Of a DNA stretch of 48,912 nucleotides, positions 32,330-40,434 are shown one piece after another. Origin of the DNA: Pseudomonadota bacterium. Its GTDB lineage: Bacteria > Pseudomonadota > Alphaproteobacteria > Acetobacterales > Acetobacteraceae. The stretch covers positions 1 through 48,912 of the forward strand of contig JAJZCG010000006.1 of NCBI GenBank assembly GCA_021846225.1, written 5' to 3'. The notes under the pieces were generated by a model. The model ran no database searches. It was not told where the DNA came from and was given only the letters and a program-made list of their open reading frames with translations. The stretch's first letter is position 1; each line of letters begins with the position of its first letter. Made by a program: the position numbers and the translations under genes.

Positions 32330-33605
32330 GCAGCCGCAGGATGTTGAAACACTCGACCTTCTGGACTCCATGCGCGCGCCGCAATTGCGTTCGCTGCTCA
32401 TGGAGAACCTGTCGGACCGTTTCATGCGCCAAATTGCCTTCGCCTTGTTTCAGCGCATGCGTCACAGTGTGCAACTCCTCAGCTGCATCAACGGCGTCAC
32501 CAGCCATGAGGCGGCAATGTCCCAGCTGCCCGAGGTCATGCTCGCCGGCATCAGCGAGCTCGCCCCCCTGCGCGGGCGCATGCTCCTGGCGATTGACGGC
32601 GACCTCATCGGCGCCGTGGTTGATGCCATGTGCGGCGCCACCACGTCCCACCCGTTTGAGCGTTACGAGCTTTCCGCCCTGGAAACGCGCATCGGCAAGC
32701 AGATGATCAACCTTTCCCTGGCCACCATTCAGGAAACCCTGAGCCCGCTGGCCCAGCTTGATCTCGCCCCCATAGCTTACGAGACCGCCACCGGCATGCT
32801 CGCCATCGCCGACGGTCAGGATTGGATGATCGCCGTCACCGGCATTTTTGAGACCGCTCTTGGCACCGGCACCATCAAGCTCATCGCGCCTTATGCGGGG
32901 TTTGAACCTTTGGAAGCCAAGGTCGCCTCGCAATCGGGCCTGCTTGGCCAGCGCGGCGCGGATACGGGCTGGATCAACGGCATCGAGATGCTCACCGAGG
33001 CCACGCCGATTGACATCACCTTCGAGCTTGCCCGCGTCAACCTGCCCCTCGCCGTGTTCGAGGCGCTCGCCCCCGGCACCGTCCTGCCCTTTACCCTGTC
33101 GCCGGAGGCGATTGCCGTCTCCGGCGGCATTGACCTGTTCTACGCCGATTACGGCCAGAGCGGCGGCTATGTCTGCTGCCGCGTGAAAGCGGACGGCGCC
33201 ACTGAAGGAGACCCATACATGGCTGATCAGATAGACCGTTCTGCCGCCCCTGATGACAAAGCCGCCGGCAAATCACCCCTTGAATATGAACGTGCCGAGC
33301 TTGAGCGCATCCAGCCGCAACCGCGCGGCGCCCCGATACTCACCGGCAAAAAAATGCTGGACCGTGTGCAGGTCTCCCTCACCGTGGAGCTTGGCCGCAC
33401 CCAGATCACCGTGAAAGACCTGCGCCAGCTTCGCCACGGCCAGGTCATCACCCTCGACCAGACGGTCGGCGAACCCCTCACCATCTTCGCCAATGGCCAG
33501 AAGCTCGCTTATGGCGAGGTCGTCGCCGTCGCGAACGACCGTTACGGCGTGCGCGTCACCGCCCTGGTCGAGGACATGGACGCAACGGCCGAGACCGGCG
33601 CATGA
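32322..33605 (+). CDS. fliM: FliM-FliN fusion, motor switch / C-ring protein
   Basis: One frame of 427 residues from ATG 32322 (GTG 32316 is also in frame). Residues 1-299 are FliM: a short N-terminus with a degenerate CheY-docking segment (VETLDLLD), a middle domain (LRGRMLLAIDGDLIGAVVDA, ELSALETRIGKQMINLSL) and a SpoA domain (about 213-290: DITFELARVNLPLAVFEAL, VSGGIDLFYADYG). Residues 300-427 are FliN: a charged linker, then MLDRVQVSLTVELGRTQITV, LRQLRHGQVITLDQ and LTIFANGQKLAYGEVVAV. There is no stop between them. Fused or dual-product switch proteins are known in type III secretion (SctQ) but FliM and FliN are normally separate genes. Overlaps fliK. Confidence 0.85.
   Translation: MLEQPQDVETLDLLDSMRAPQLRSLLMENLSDRFMRQIAFALFQRMRHSVQLLSCINGVTSHEAAMSQLPEVMLAGISELAPLRGRMLLAIDGDLIGAVVDAMCGATTSHPFERYELSALETRIGKQMINLSLATIQETLSPLAQLDLAPIAYETATGMLAIADGQDWMIAVTGIFETALGTGTIKLIAPYAGFEPLEAKVASQSGLLGQRGADTGWINGIEMLTEATPIDITFELARVNLPLAVFEALAPGTVLPFTLSPEAIAVSGGIDLFYADYGQSGGYVCCRVKADGATEGDPYMADQIDRSAAPDDKAAGKSPLEYERAELERIQPQPRGAPILTGKKMLDRVQVSLTVELGRTQITVKDLRQLRHGQVITLDQTVGEPLTIFANGQKLAYGEVVAVANDRYGVRVTALVEDMDATAETGA
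33205..33210 (+). promoter_or_regulatory. Internal ribosome-binding site for FliN
   Basis: AAGGAG with eight-base spacing to ATG 33219. It is as good as or better than the sites before most genes of this operon, which argues that it is a used start rather than chance. Confidence 0.65.
33219..33605 (+). CDS. fliN: FliN from internal translation start within the fliM frame
   Basis: AAGGAG (33205-33210) lies eight bases before ATG 33219, an ideal ribosome-binding site within the fliM-fliN frame. Initiation here gives a 128-residue protein with normal FliN size and sequence (MADQIDRSAAPDDKAAGKSP, SpoA domain to the end). So the locus may yield both a long FliM-FliN and a free FliN, as SctQ genes do. 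A TGA at 33203-33205 in another frame shows that a one-base indel would restore separate genes, so a frameshift or sequencing error is the alternative. The next gene overlaps its stop by four bases. Confidence 0.65.
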   Translation: MADQIDRSAAPDDKAAGKSPLEYERAELERIQPQPRGAPILTGKKMLDRVQVSLTVELGRTQITVKDLRQLRHGQVITLDQTVGEPLTIFANGQKLAYGEVVAVANDRYGVRVTALVEDMDATAETGA

Positions 33606-33865
33606 GCGCAAACGGCGTCAGCATCGGCGCCTGGGTGGCCTTCGCGGAACTCGCGGGGCCGGTGCTCCTGCTCATGCTCATCATCGGCCTGGCCGCGGGC
33701 ATCATGCAAACCGCCACGCAGATTCGTGAAGCCTCCATCCCCTTCGTGCTCAAACTCGTGGGCATGGCGGCGCTCACCACCACGGCGGGGCCGCTGATGC
33801 TGCGCGGCGTCGAGCACTACGCCATCAACCTCTTCCATGCGATTCCTGGGTTGCTTCATGGCTGA
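33602..33865 (+). CDS. fliQ: Flagellar export gate protein FliQ, second copy
   Basis: The protein has 87 residues with two membrane helices (about 19-36 and 49-68). The loop IMQTATQIREASIPFVLKLV matches the FliQ signature Q-x-A-T-Q-I-x-E-x-x-(I/L)-x-F-x-x-K and is closer to canonical FliQ than the copy at 15814. It sits just before flhA, the position of fliQ in several alphaproteobacteria. The two copies differ in almost every position outside the motif, so this is an old duplication or a separate acquisition. Start overlaps fliN by four bases, stop overlaps flhA by eight. Confidence 0.85.
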   Translation: MSANGVSIGAWVAFAELAGPVLLLMLIIGLAAGIMQTATQIREASIPFVLKLVGMAALTTTAGPLMLRGVEHYAINLFHAIPGLLHG

Positions 33866-35954
33866 GGCCGCCATTCTCCCGCGCCCCGGTTCGCTCAGCG
33901 CCACCCAGCTCTCCGGCCCCATCGTCATATTGCTGGTGCTGGCGATGCTCGTGGTGCCGCTGCCGCCGGCCGCCATTTCGTTTCTCTTCGCGCTCAACAT
34001 CTCCGCCGGCCTCGTCATCCTCGGCGCCAGCCTCTACATCCCCTCGCCGTCGGAATTCTCCTCCTTCCCTTCGGTGCTGCTCGCCACCACGCTCATGCGC
34101 CTGGCCCTCAACGTCGCCACCGCGCGCGCTATTTTGCTCAACGGCTACACCGGCCCCGGCGCCGCCGGCCATGTCATCGAATCCTTCGGCCAGTTCGCCG
34201 TCGGCGGCAATTTCGTCGTTGGCGGCATCATCTTCGTCATTCTCATCATCATCAACTTCATGGTCGTCACCAAGGGCGCCTCGCGTGTCGCGGAAGTCTC
34301 CGCCCGCTTCATGCTGGACTCATTGCCCGGCCGCCAGATGGCGATTGACGCCGAGATCAACGCCGGCATCCTCTCCCCCCAGGCCGCCGAGCGCCGCCGC
34401 GACACTCTGCGCCGCGAAGCCGATTTTTTTGGCGCGATGGACGGCGCCTCCAAATTCGTCCGCGGCGATGTCGTCGCCGCCATGATCATCCTGGTCGTCA
34501 ACATGCTGGGCGGCCTCATCATCGGCACCCTGCAGGACGGCCTGCCCCTGGCCGACGCCGCCCGCACCTACACCTTGCTCACGGTGGGTGACGGCCTGGC
34601 GGCCCAAATCCCCTCGCTCACCATCTCGGTCGCCGCCGGCCTCGTCGTCACCCGCGTCGCCACCGGCGAGGACATCGGCCAGCAGATCAAATCCCAGCTC
34701 AGCAAATACCCGCAGGCCCTGGCCATCGCCGCCGCCATCATGGGCGCCATCGGCCTCGTGCCGCAAATGGCGCATATCCCCTTCCTCATGTTCGCCGCCG
34801 CCCTGGGCACCGCCGCCTGGCGCTTGTCGCAGGCCGCCAAGGCGCAGGACGAAGCCGCCGCCGCCGGCACCGCCCCCGCCGCCGCGCAAAACAACGAGGT
34901 CAAACCCGATTCTTTGATCGATGTCACCGGCGTCGATCCCCTGGGCATGAACATCGGCTTCGCCCTGGCGCCGCTGGTCGGGCCGGGGGAGGGGCGTCTG
35001 CTCAACCGCCTCACCGCCGTGCGCCAACGCTACGGCCGCGCCATGGGCTTCCTCGTCCCCGCCGTCCACATCCGTGATTCCTCCGATCTCCCGGCACATG
35101 GCTACCGCTTCACCCTGCGCGGCGCCTCCATCGGCGGCGGGGAGGCTTGGCCCGGCCAGTGGCTCGCCATCGAAGGCCCGATGGTCACCGAAAAGCTTAG
35201 CATCGGCCGCCCCGTGAAGGACCCGGCCTTCGGCCAGGCCGCGGTCTGGATTCCCCAAGGCGGCATCCCCGCCGCCGAGGATCTTGGCTACACGGTGGTT
35301 GACGCACCGAGCGCCATGGCCACCCATTTTGCTGAAATCCTAAAACGCCACGGCGCCGAGCTGCTGGGCCGCCCGCAGGTTGAGGGGTTGATGACCCGCC
35401 TTGCCGAAACCACCCCCCGCCTAGCGGAAGACCTTCGCACCAACCTCTCCATCGGCCTCATTCGCCAGGTGCTCCAGGGCCTGCTGGCCGAGGAAGTGCC
35501 GATCCGCGATTTCGAGCGCATCGGTGAAGCCCTGGTCGAAGCCGCTGACGGTGGCACCAAGGACGTTGATAAACTCCTCGCCGCCGTGCGCCTGCGCCTC
35601 GGCCGTTTCATCGTCACCCAGGTCGCGGGGGCGGATCCCGTCCTGCGTGTTGCCGTGCTGCAACAGCGGCTGGAGGAGCTGGTCGCCAAATCCTTGCGCA
35701 CCGGCCGCGAGAGCGGCATCGGCCCGGAGGTGGAGGCCGAAACCGCGACCTATCTGCGCCAGGCAGCCGAAAGCGCGGCGCGCGCCATGCGCCAGCGCGG
35801 CCTCAAGCCTGTTCTGGTGGTCCAGGGGCTCACCCGCCGCGCCGTTGCGCGCGCCACCGGCGGGCTCATCCCCGTTCTCGCGCTCGAGGAAATCCCCGAG
35901 ACCCTGCCGCTGCAAGTGGTGCACACCGCCGAGCCTGGCCCCGCCAATGGATAA
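33858..35954 (+). CDS. flhA: Flagellar export platform protein FlhA
   Basis: The protein has 698 residues from ATG 33858. The N-terminal half has eight membrane segments; FSSFPSVLLATTLMRLALNV and the cytosolic loop with READFFGAMDGASKFVRGD (about 195-215) are FHIPEP-family hallmarks. The C-terminal cytosolic domain carries MNIGFALAPLVGPGEGRLLN, a VKDPAFGQAAVWI segment, RPQVEGLMTRLAET and the end part. It moves and docks export substrates and chaperones. It is full length. Overlaps the second fliQ at its start and fliA at its end. Confidence 0.97.
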   Translation: MAEAAILPRPGSLSATQLSGPIVILLVLAMLVVPLPPAAISFLFALNISAGLVILGASLYIPSPSEFSSFPSVLLATTLMRLALNVATARAILLNGYTGPGAAGHVIESFGQFAVGGNFVVGGIIFVILIIINFMVVTKGASRVAEVSARFMLDSLPGRQMAIDAEINAGILSPQAAERRRDTLRREADFFGAMDGASKFVRGDVVAAMIILVVNMLGGLIIGTLQDGLPLADAARTYTLLTVGDGLAAQIPSLTISVAAGLVVTRVATGEDIGQQIKSQLSKYPQALAIAAAIMGAIGLVPQMAHIPFLMFAAALGTAAWRLSQAAKAQDEAAAAGTAPAAAQNNEVKPDSLIDVTGVDPLGMNIGFALAPLVGPGEGRLLNRLTAVRQRYGRAMGFLVPAVHIRDSSDLPAHGYRFTLRGASIGGGEAWPGQWLAIEGPMVTEKLSIGRPVKDPAFGQAAVWIPQGGIPAAEDLGYTVVDAPSAMATHFAEILKRHGAELLGRPQVEGLMTRLAETTPRLAEDLRTNLSIGLIRQVLQGLLAEEVPIRDFERIGEALVEAADGGTKDVDKLLAAVRLRLGRFIVTQVAGADPVLRVAVLQQRLEELVAKSLRTGRESGIGPEVEAETATYLRQAAESAARAMRQRGLKPVLVVQGLTRRAVARATGGLIPVLALEEIPETLPLQVVHTAEPGPANG

Positions 35955-36519
35955 CCCGCAACCCGCCTTCAGCCTGGACCAGCCGCATCTCTCCGCGCTT
36001 TACGGGGGCTGGATCAAGCGCACCGCGCTGCTGCTCAAATCGCGCATGCCCTGGGCCGAGCTGGACGAGCTGCTGCAATGGGGCGCCATCGGCATGCTGG
36101 AGGCGATGAGCCGGTTTGATCGCACCCATGGCGTCGCCTTCGAGGTTTTCGCCGCCAGGCGCATCCGTGGCGCCATGATCGACGGTCTGCGCCGTGACGG
36201 CGCACAGCGGCGCGGCGAATTTATGCTCGACGCGGACAAGGTCGACACCGCCGCCTTCATGGACGGCACCAGCCCGGACGATCCGCTGGCCCTGCTGCTG
36301 CGCGCCGATGCCCGCCACCTGCTGGTCGAAGCCCTCAAAACCCTGCCCGCGCTCGAATACCAAGTGCTGGCCCTGCATTTCTACGACGAGATGAACAACC
36401 GGGAAATCGCCGCCATTCTCGACATGAGCGAAGGCTACGCCTCGCGCATCCGCAAACGCGCGCTGGAATCCCTTGCCATCTACATGAACACCGCCTTGAA
36501 GGGAGAGACCGTATCGTGA
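35947..36519 (+). CDS. fliA: Flagellar sigma factor FliA (sigma28), compact form
   Basis: The protein has 190 residues from ATG 35947, overlapping the flhA stop by eight bases. Region 2 (about 12-85) has ELLQWGAIGMLEAMSRFDRT and VFAARRIRGAMIDGLRRDG; region 4 (about 122-178) has TLPALEYQVLALHFYDEMNN and MSEGYASRIRKRALESL. The stretch between them is only about 35 residues, where a usual 230-240-residue FliA has a full region 3 that reads the extended -10. It should direct late flagellar genes such as flagellin. No FlgM anti-sigma gene is in the window. Confidence 0.88.
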   Translation: MDNPQPAFSLDQPHLSALYGGWIKRTALLLKSRMPWAELDELLQWGAIGMLEAMSRFDRTHGVAFEVFAARRIRGAMIDGLRRDGAQRRGEFMLDADKVDTAAFMDGTSPDDPLALLLRADARHLLVEALKTLPALEYQVLALHFYDEMNNREIAAILDMSEGYASRIRKRALESLAIYMNTALKGETVS

Positions 36520-37319
36520 CCAGTCTGATTGGTTTGTTGTGCGGCTTTCTGGTGATCATCGGCGGCGCCCTGTCTGACAGCGACCCGCTGTCCTCCCTGG
36601 TCAGCCTCACCGCCGTCATCATCGTCATCGGCGGCACCTTCGCGGCGCTGCTCACGCAATTTGGCCTTGGCCGCGTGCTCACCGGCATGAAGGGTATCAT
36701 TTGGCTGGTCAAACCGCCCAAGACCGATCTGCGTAAATTCATCGAGCAGGTCGCCGAATGGTCCTCCCTGGCGCGCAGCCAGGGCACGCTGGCGCTGGAG
36801 AACGTGCTGGGCGACGTGAAAGACCCCTTCCAGAAACAGGGTCTGCAAATGATCGTTGACAACACCTCGCCCGATGACATGCCGACGATCCTTGGCATCA
36901 TGGCCGAGAACACCGGCCGCATCCAGGAAACCCCCGCCGAGGTCTGGGAGGCCGCCGGCGGCTACTCGCCCACCATCGGCGTCATGGGCGCCGTGCTCGG
37001 CCTCATCCACGTCATGATGCGCCTGAACCACCCCGAGGAGCTGGGCGGCGGCATCGCCACCGCCTTTGTCGCCACCATTTACGGCGTCGGCTTCGCCAAC
37101 CTCATCGCCCTGCCGCTGGGCAACCGGCTCAAGCAGCTGGCGCAGGAGCTGGAGCGCGAGCGCCATGTCGTCATCCAGGGCTTCATGCTGCTGGCCGCGG
37201 GCAAGCCCGGCATTCTCATCCGCCAGAACCTGCAAAGCTTCCTCACCGACGAAGGTAAAGCCAAACCCAAGCCCGCGGCGGATGAACCCGCCGCCGCCGC
37301 CGCTGAACAGGCCGCCTGA
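36516..37319 (+). CDS. motA: Flagellar stator protein MotA
   Basis: The protein has 267 residues from GTG 36516, overlapping fliA by four bases with GGAGAG upstream. Four membrane segments; the cytosolic loop has SSLARSQGTLALENVLGDVKD with the Arg/Glu pair that faces FliG; the later span GGYSPTIGVMGAVLGLI holds the conserved Pro. The C-terminal tail is Lys/Pro/Ala-rich (KAKPKPAADEPAAAAA). It forms the ion channel stator with MotB. This is a complete gene. Confidence 0.94.
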   Translation: MTSLIGLLCGFLVIIGGALSDSDPLSSLVSLTAVIIVIGGTFAALLTQFGLGRVLTGMKGIIWLVKPPKTDLRKFIEQVAEWSSLARSQGTLALENVLGDVKDPFQKQGLQMIVDNTSPDDMPTILGIMAENTGRIQETPAEVWEAAGGYSPTIGVMGAVLGLIHVMMRLNHPEELGGGIATAFVATIYGVGFANLIALPLGNRLKQLAQELERERHVVIQGFMLLAAGKPGILIRQNLQSFLTDEGKAKPKPAADEPAAAAAEQAA

Positions 37320-37321
37320 CC

Positions 37322-38134
37322 ATGTCTCACGCCGCCCCCCCCGGACCGGGCAAAAAGCCCGAGAAGCCGCCCAATCATGAGCGCTGGGTCATCAGCTACG
37401 CTGATCTGCTGACCCTGCTGCTGGCCACCTTCGTGGTGCTTTATGCCTCCTCCTCGCGCAACAAGTTCAAGGAGCAGGAGGTCGCGGCCAGCTTCATCAC
37501 CGCCTTTCACGGCACGCCGCCCTCGGTGGTCCAGAATTCTGGGGCCAGCCGCGGTATTTTGCAGCACCACACCTCGCCCATCCCCAAGCCCCCCGGCTCG
37601 CCCCAGGTCAACGCCAAAATCCCCAAGGAGATGGCGCATCAGCTCGCGGCCGACATCCTCTCCCTGAAGCAGTTGCAGCTCAAGCTCACCGCGCTGCTGC
37701 AACCTTTGGTCGACAAGCACGAGGTCTCGATCCAGAGCCAGCCGCTCACCCTCACCATCGAGCTGGACGCCTCGGTCCTCTTCGCCTCGGGCGATGCGAC
37801 GCTGAAACCGGCGGCGGTCACCCTGCTCAACCAGGTTGGCGTGGGGCTCAAGAACATGCCGGCCCCCTTCACCATCGTCGTACAGGGCTACACGGACGAT
37901 AAACCAATCTCCACCCAGCAGTTCCCCTCCAACTGGTCGCTCTCGGCTGAACGCGCGGTCAGCGTCGTCAGCCTGTTCGTGAGCAACGGGGTGCCCGGCG
38001 GCCAGCTCTCCGCTCAGGGCTTTGGCCAATTTTCTCCCATTGCCCCCAACACTGACGAGATCGGCCGCGCCCGCAACCGCCGCGTGATGGTGGTGGTGCA
38101 CGCCCCCGATCCCACCGCGAAACCCGCGAAGTAG
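37322..38134 (+). CDS. motB: Flagellar stator protein MotB
   Basis: The protein has 270 residues, two bases after motA. The single span VISYADLLTLLLATFVVLYA carries the ion-binding Asp28. The C-terminal OmpA-like domain binds peptidoglycan: ASVLFASGDATLKPAAVTLL, VVQGYTDDKPIS, NWSLSAERAVSVVSLFV, GQFSPIAPNTDEIGRARNRR. The plug/linker (about 45-110) is Pro- and Lys-rich. The Asp with the Ala before it fits a proton-type stator, though ion choice cannot be settled by eye. Confidence 0.95.
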   Translation: MSHAAPPGPGKKPEKPPNHERWVISYADLLTLLLATFVVLYASSSRNKFKEQEVAASFITAFHGTPPSVVQNSGASRGILQHHTSPIPKPPGSPQVNAKIPKEMAHQLAADILSLKQLQLKLTALLQPLVDKHEVSIQSQPLTLTIELDASVLFASGDATLKPAAVTLLNQVGVGLKNMPAPFTIVVQGYTDDKPISTQQFPSNWSLSAERAVSVVSLFVSNGVPGGQLSAQGFGQFSPIAPNTDEIGRARNRRVMVVVHAPDPTAKPAK

Positions 38135-38143
38135 GAGCCGCCC

Positions 38144-38413
38144 ATGGCCAAATCCCCCGCCGCCAAGCGCGGCAAACCAACCCCCAAGCTGCTCCGGCCC
38201 GGTATGCTGATGCTGGCCGCCGTGTTCATCTGGTCGGCGCGGCACCTGCCTCCGGTTTTCACCCCCGCCAGTCTTTCCGGCTGGGTGCTCGGCGCTGCCA
38301 CGGTTGCCCTGCTCACCCGCGCCGCCCTGGCTTTGGCCGCGCCGGTTCTGGGCGTGTTCGGCGCGATTTTCACCCAGGCGTTGCAGTCCATGCGGCACGG
38401 CGCCGAATCATGA
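38144..38413 (+). CDS. Small two-helix membrane protein in the flagellar operon, function unknown
   Basis: The protein has 89 residues. A basic start (MAKSPAAKRGKPTPKLLRPG) precedes one hydrophobic segment (MLMLAAVFIWSARHLPPVF, about 21-39) and a longer hydrophobic stretch (about 45-80: GWVLGAATVALLTRAALALA), ending QALQSMRHGAES. GGAG lies upstream of ATG 38144, and the stop overlaps the fliH start by four bases, so it is co-translated with the export-ATPase genes. I do not recognise the family. Position between stator and export apparatus suggests a flagellar accessory protein. Confidence 0.65.
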   Translation: MAKSPAAKRGKPTPKLLRPGMLMLAAVFIWSARHLPPVFTPASLSGWVLGAATVALLTRAALALAAPVLGVFGAIFTQALQSMRHGAES

Positions 38414-39066
38414 GCTTCGTCACCGCATCGCGTGGCCGCGCCAAAACCTTCGTTCAGGTTGTCTTGGCGCAGGACACCGCCAACCTCGCGGAAGCCGAGG
38501 CCGAAATCGCGCGGCGCGTCCGCCAGGAGGTCGCCCGCCTGCGTGAAAAGGCCGAGGCCGACGCCCGCGCCGAGGCTGAAGCCCAGATTCGCGCCGCCAT
38601 GGAGCCGCAATCGGCCGCCCTTGCCACCGCCATCGCCGCGCTGGGGGCCGCCTGGGCGCAACTCGCCGCCCCGCTGGCGCAAAAGGAGCGCGACCTGGCA
38701 GATCTCGTCACCGAGCTTTCCTTTTTGCTCGCCCGCCATATCACCGGCGTCGAGTCACAAACCAACCCCGCCAGCCTGCAATCGCTGGTCACACGCCTCA
38801 TCGCGGAGGCCGCCGCCGAGCGTGGCCCGCGCCAGAGCCTGCTGCTGCGCCTCAACCCGGCGGACCACGCGCATCTCCTCCCACTCATCCCCGCCGAGAC
38901 CGCCAGTCTGCTGGCCGACGAAACCGTCGCCCAGGGCGGCGCGCTGGTTGAGATCATCGCCCCGGACGGCGATCCTCTGGACAAAATCGAGTGGGACGCG
39001 AGCCTGGCCAGCCGGCTGGAAACCATCCGCGCCGCCCTGGCGCTCCCCCCTGGTGCGCCCCCATGA
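38410..39066 (+). CDS. fliH: Flagellar export ATPase regulator FliH
   Basis: The protein has 218 residues. A charged coil (about 24-62: AEAEAEIARRVRQEVARLRE, AEADARAEAEAQI) is followed by the C-terminal domain with DLADLVTELSFLLARHITG, LIAEAAAERGPRQSLLLRLN and ADETVAQGGALVEI. This matches FliH, which binds FliI and anchors it to the C-ring. Sequence is divergent, so the call rests on layout, order before fliI and the coil/domain pattern. Stop overlaps fliI as ATGA. Confidence 0.85.
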   Translation: MSFVTASRGRAKTFVQVVLAQDTANLAEAEAEIARRVRQEVARLREKAEADARAEAEAQIRAAMEPQSAALATAIAALGAAWAQLAAPLAQKERDLADLVTELSFLLARHITGVESQTNPASLQSLVTRLIAEAAAERGPRQSLLLRLNPADHAHLLPLIPAETASLLADETVAQGGALVEIIAPDGDPLDKIEWDASLASRLETIRAALALPPGAPP

Positions 39067-40424
39067 ACCCGGATTCCCGCTTGAGCATGGACACCATCCG
39101 CGGCCTGGCGCGCGAACGCCTGCGCGAGGCGCTTTCCCGCGATCCAGTGCGCCGTTTCGGGCGCATCACCCGTTCCAACGGCGAGGTGCTGCACGCCAGC
39201 GGCATCCGCGCGCCGATCGGCTCGCGCTGCCTCATCGCGGCCGAGGGCAGCGCCGATTTTCTCTCCGCCGAGGTTGTCGGCTTCGAGCAGGGCGCCCTGC
39301 TGGTCATGCCCGAACAAGGCACCCGCGGCGTCATGCGCGGGGCGCGCATCCATGTTGAATCACGCGCCCCCGCCCCGCTGATGGGCAGCGCCCTGCTTGG
39401 CCGCATCATTGATGCCCGCGGCCAGCCGCTGGATGGCCAGCCCCCGCCCGATGTCACCCAGCCCTGGCCCCTGCTCGGCGTACCGCTGAACCCGATGGCG
39501 CGCACCCGCATCTTCCAGATGTTCGATGCCGGGGTCGGCGCCATCAACGCCCTCGCCACCATGGGCCGCGGCATGCGCATTGGCCTGTTCGCCGGCAGCG
39601 GCGTTGGCAAAACCACCCTGCTTGGCATGATGGCCCGCCACGCCAGCGCCGATGTCGTCGTCGTCGGCATGATCGGCGAGCGCGGCCGTGAAATCCGCGA
39701 ATTCATCGAGGATCATCTGGGCAGCGCCCGTCCGCGCAGCGTCGTCGTCGCCTCCCCGGCCGATGACACCGCCCTGGGCCGGCTGCACGGCGCCTACCGC
39801 GCGGCGGCCATCGCTGAATACTTCCGCGACCAGGGCAAGCACGTCCTGCTGGTGGTGGACTCTCTCACCCGCCTCGCCATGGCCCTGCGCGAGATCGGCC
39901 TGGCCGTCGGCGAACCCCCCGCCACCAAAGGCTATCCGCCCTCCGTGTTCGGCGCGCTCGCGGCCTATGTGGAGCGCGCCGGCAACGGCACCTCGGCGCA
40001 AGGCTCCATCACCGCCATTTATACAGTGCTGGTCGAGGGCGACGATCATGTAGGCGACCCGGTGGCCGACACCGCCCGTTCCGTGCTGGATGGCCACATC
40101 GTGCTCTCGCGTGCCATGGCTGAGGCCGCGATTTACCCCCCGATTGACATTTCAGCCTCGCTCTCGCGCCCGATGCCCAGCCTCGTCACCCCCGCGCACC
40201 AGAAGCTCGCGGCGCGGTTCCGCTCGTTATGGGCCCGGCGCGCCGAAAAGCAGGACATCATAGACCTCGGCGCCTACACCCCCGGGCGAGACCCCTTGCT
40301 CGACGAAGCCCTGCGCCGCGCCCCGGCGATGGAGGCCGTGCTGCGCCAGGACATGCACGACGGCATCAGCCTCGCCGCCAGCCTCACCGCTCTGCAAGCA
40401 GCCCTGGCGGAGCCCCAGCCATGA
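39063..40424 (+). CDS. fliI: Flagellum-specific ATPase FliI
   Basis: The protein has 453 residues from ATG 39063. Walker A AGSGVGKTT (about 176-184), GMIGERGREIREFIEDHLG and Walker B HVLLVVDSLTRLAMALREI (about 260-278), then PPSVFGALAAYVERAG and the C-terminal part are typical. It unfolds and delivers export substrates in an F1-like hexamer. It is complete, and follows fliH by overlap. Confidence 0.97.
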   Translation: MNPDSRLSMDTIRGLARERLREALSRDPVRRFGRITRSNGEVLHASGIRAPIGSRCLIAAEGSADFLSAEVVGFEQGALLVMPEQGTRGVMRGARIHVESRAPAPLMGSALLGRIIDARGQPLDGQPPPDVTQPWPLLGVPLNPMARTRIFQMFDAGVGAINALATMGRGMRIGLFAGSGVGKTTLLGMMARHASADVVVVGMIGERGREIREFIEDHLGSARPRSVVVASPADDTALGRLHGAYRAAAIAEYFRDQGKHVLLVVDSLTRLAMALREIGLAVGEPPATKGYPPSVFGALAAYVERAGNGTSAQGSITAIYTVLVEGDDHVGDPVADTARSVLDGHIVLSRAMAEAAIYPPIDISASLSRPMPSLVTPAHQKLAARFRSLWARRAEKQDIIDLGAYTPGRDPLLDEALRRAPAMEAVLRQDMHDGISLAASLTALQAALAEPQP

Positions 40425-40434
40425 GGACACCCGC

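Noticed and set aside
38991-39062. N-terminal extension of FliI
   Set aside because: The extra codons lie within fliH and are Pro/Arg-rich; ATG 39063 overlaps the fliH stop as ATGA and gives the normal FliI start.
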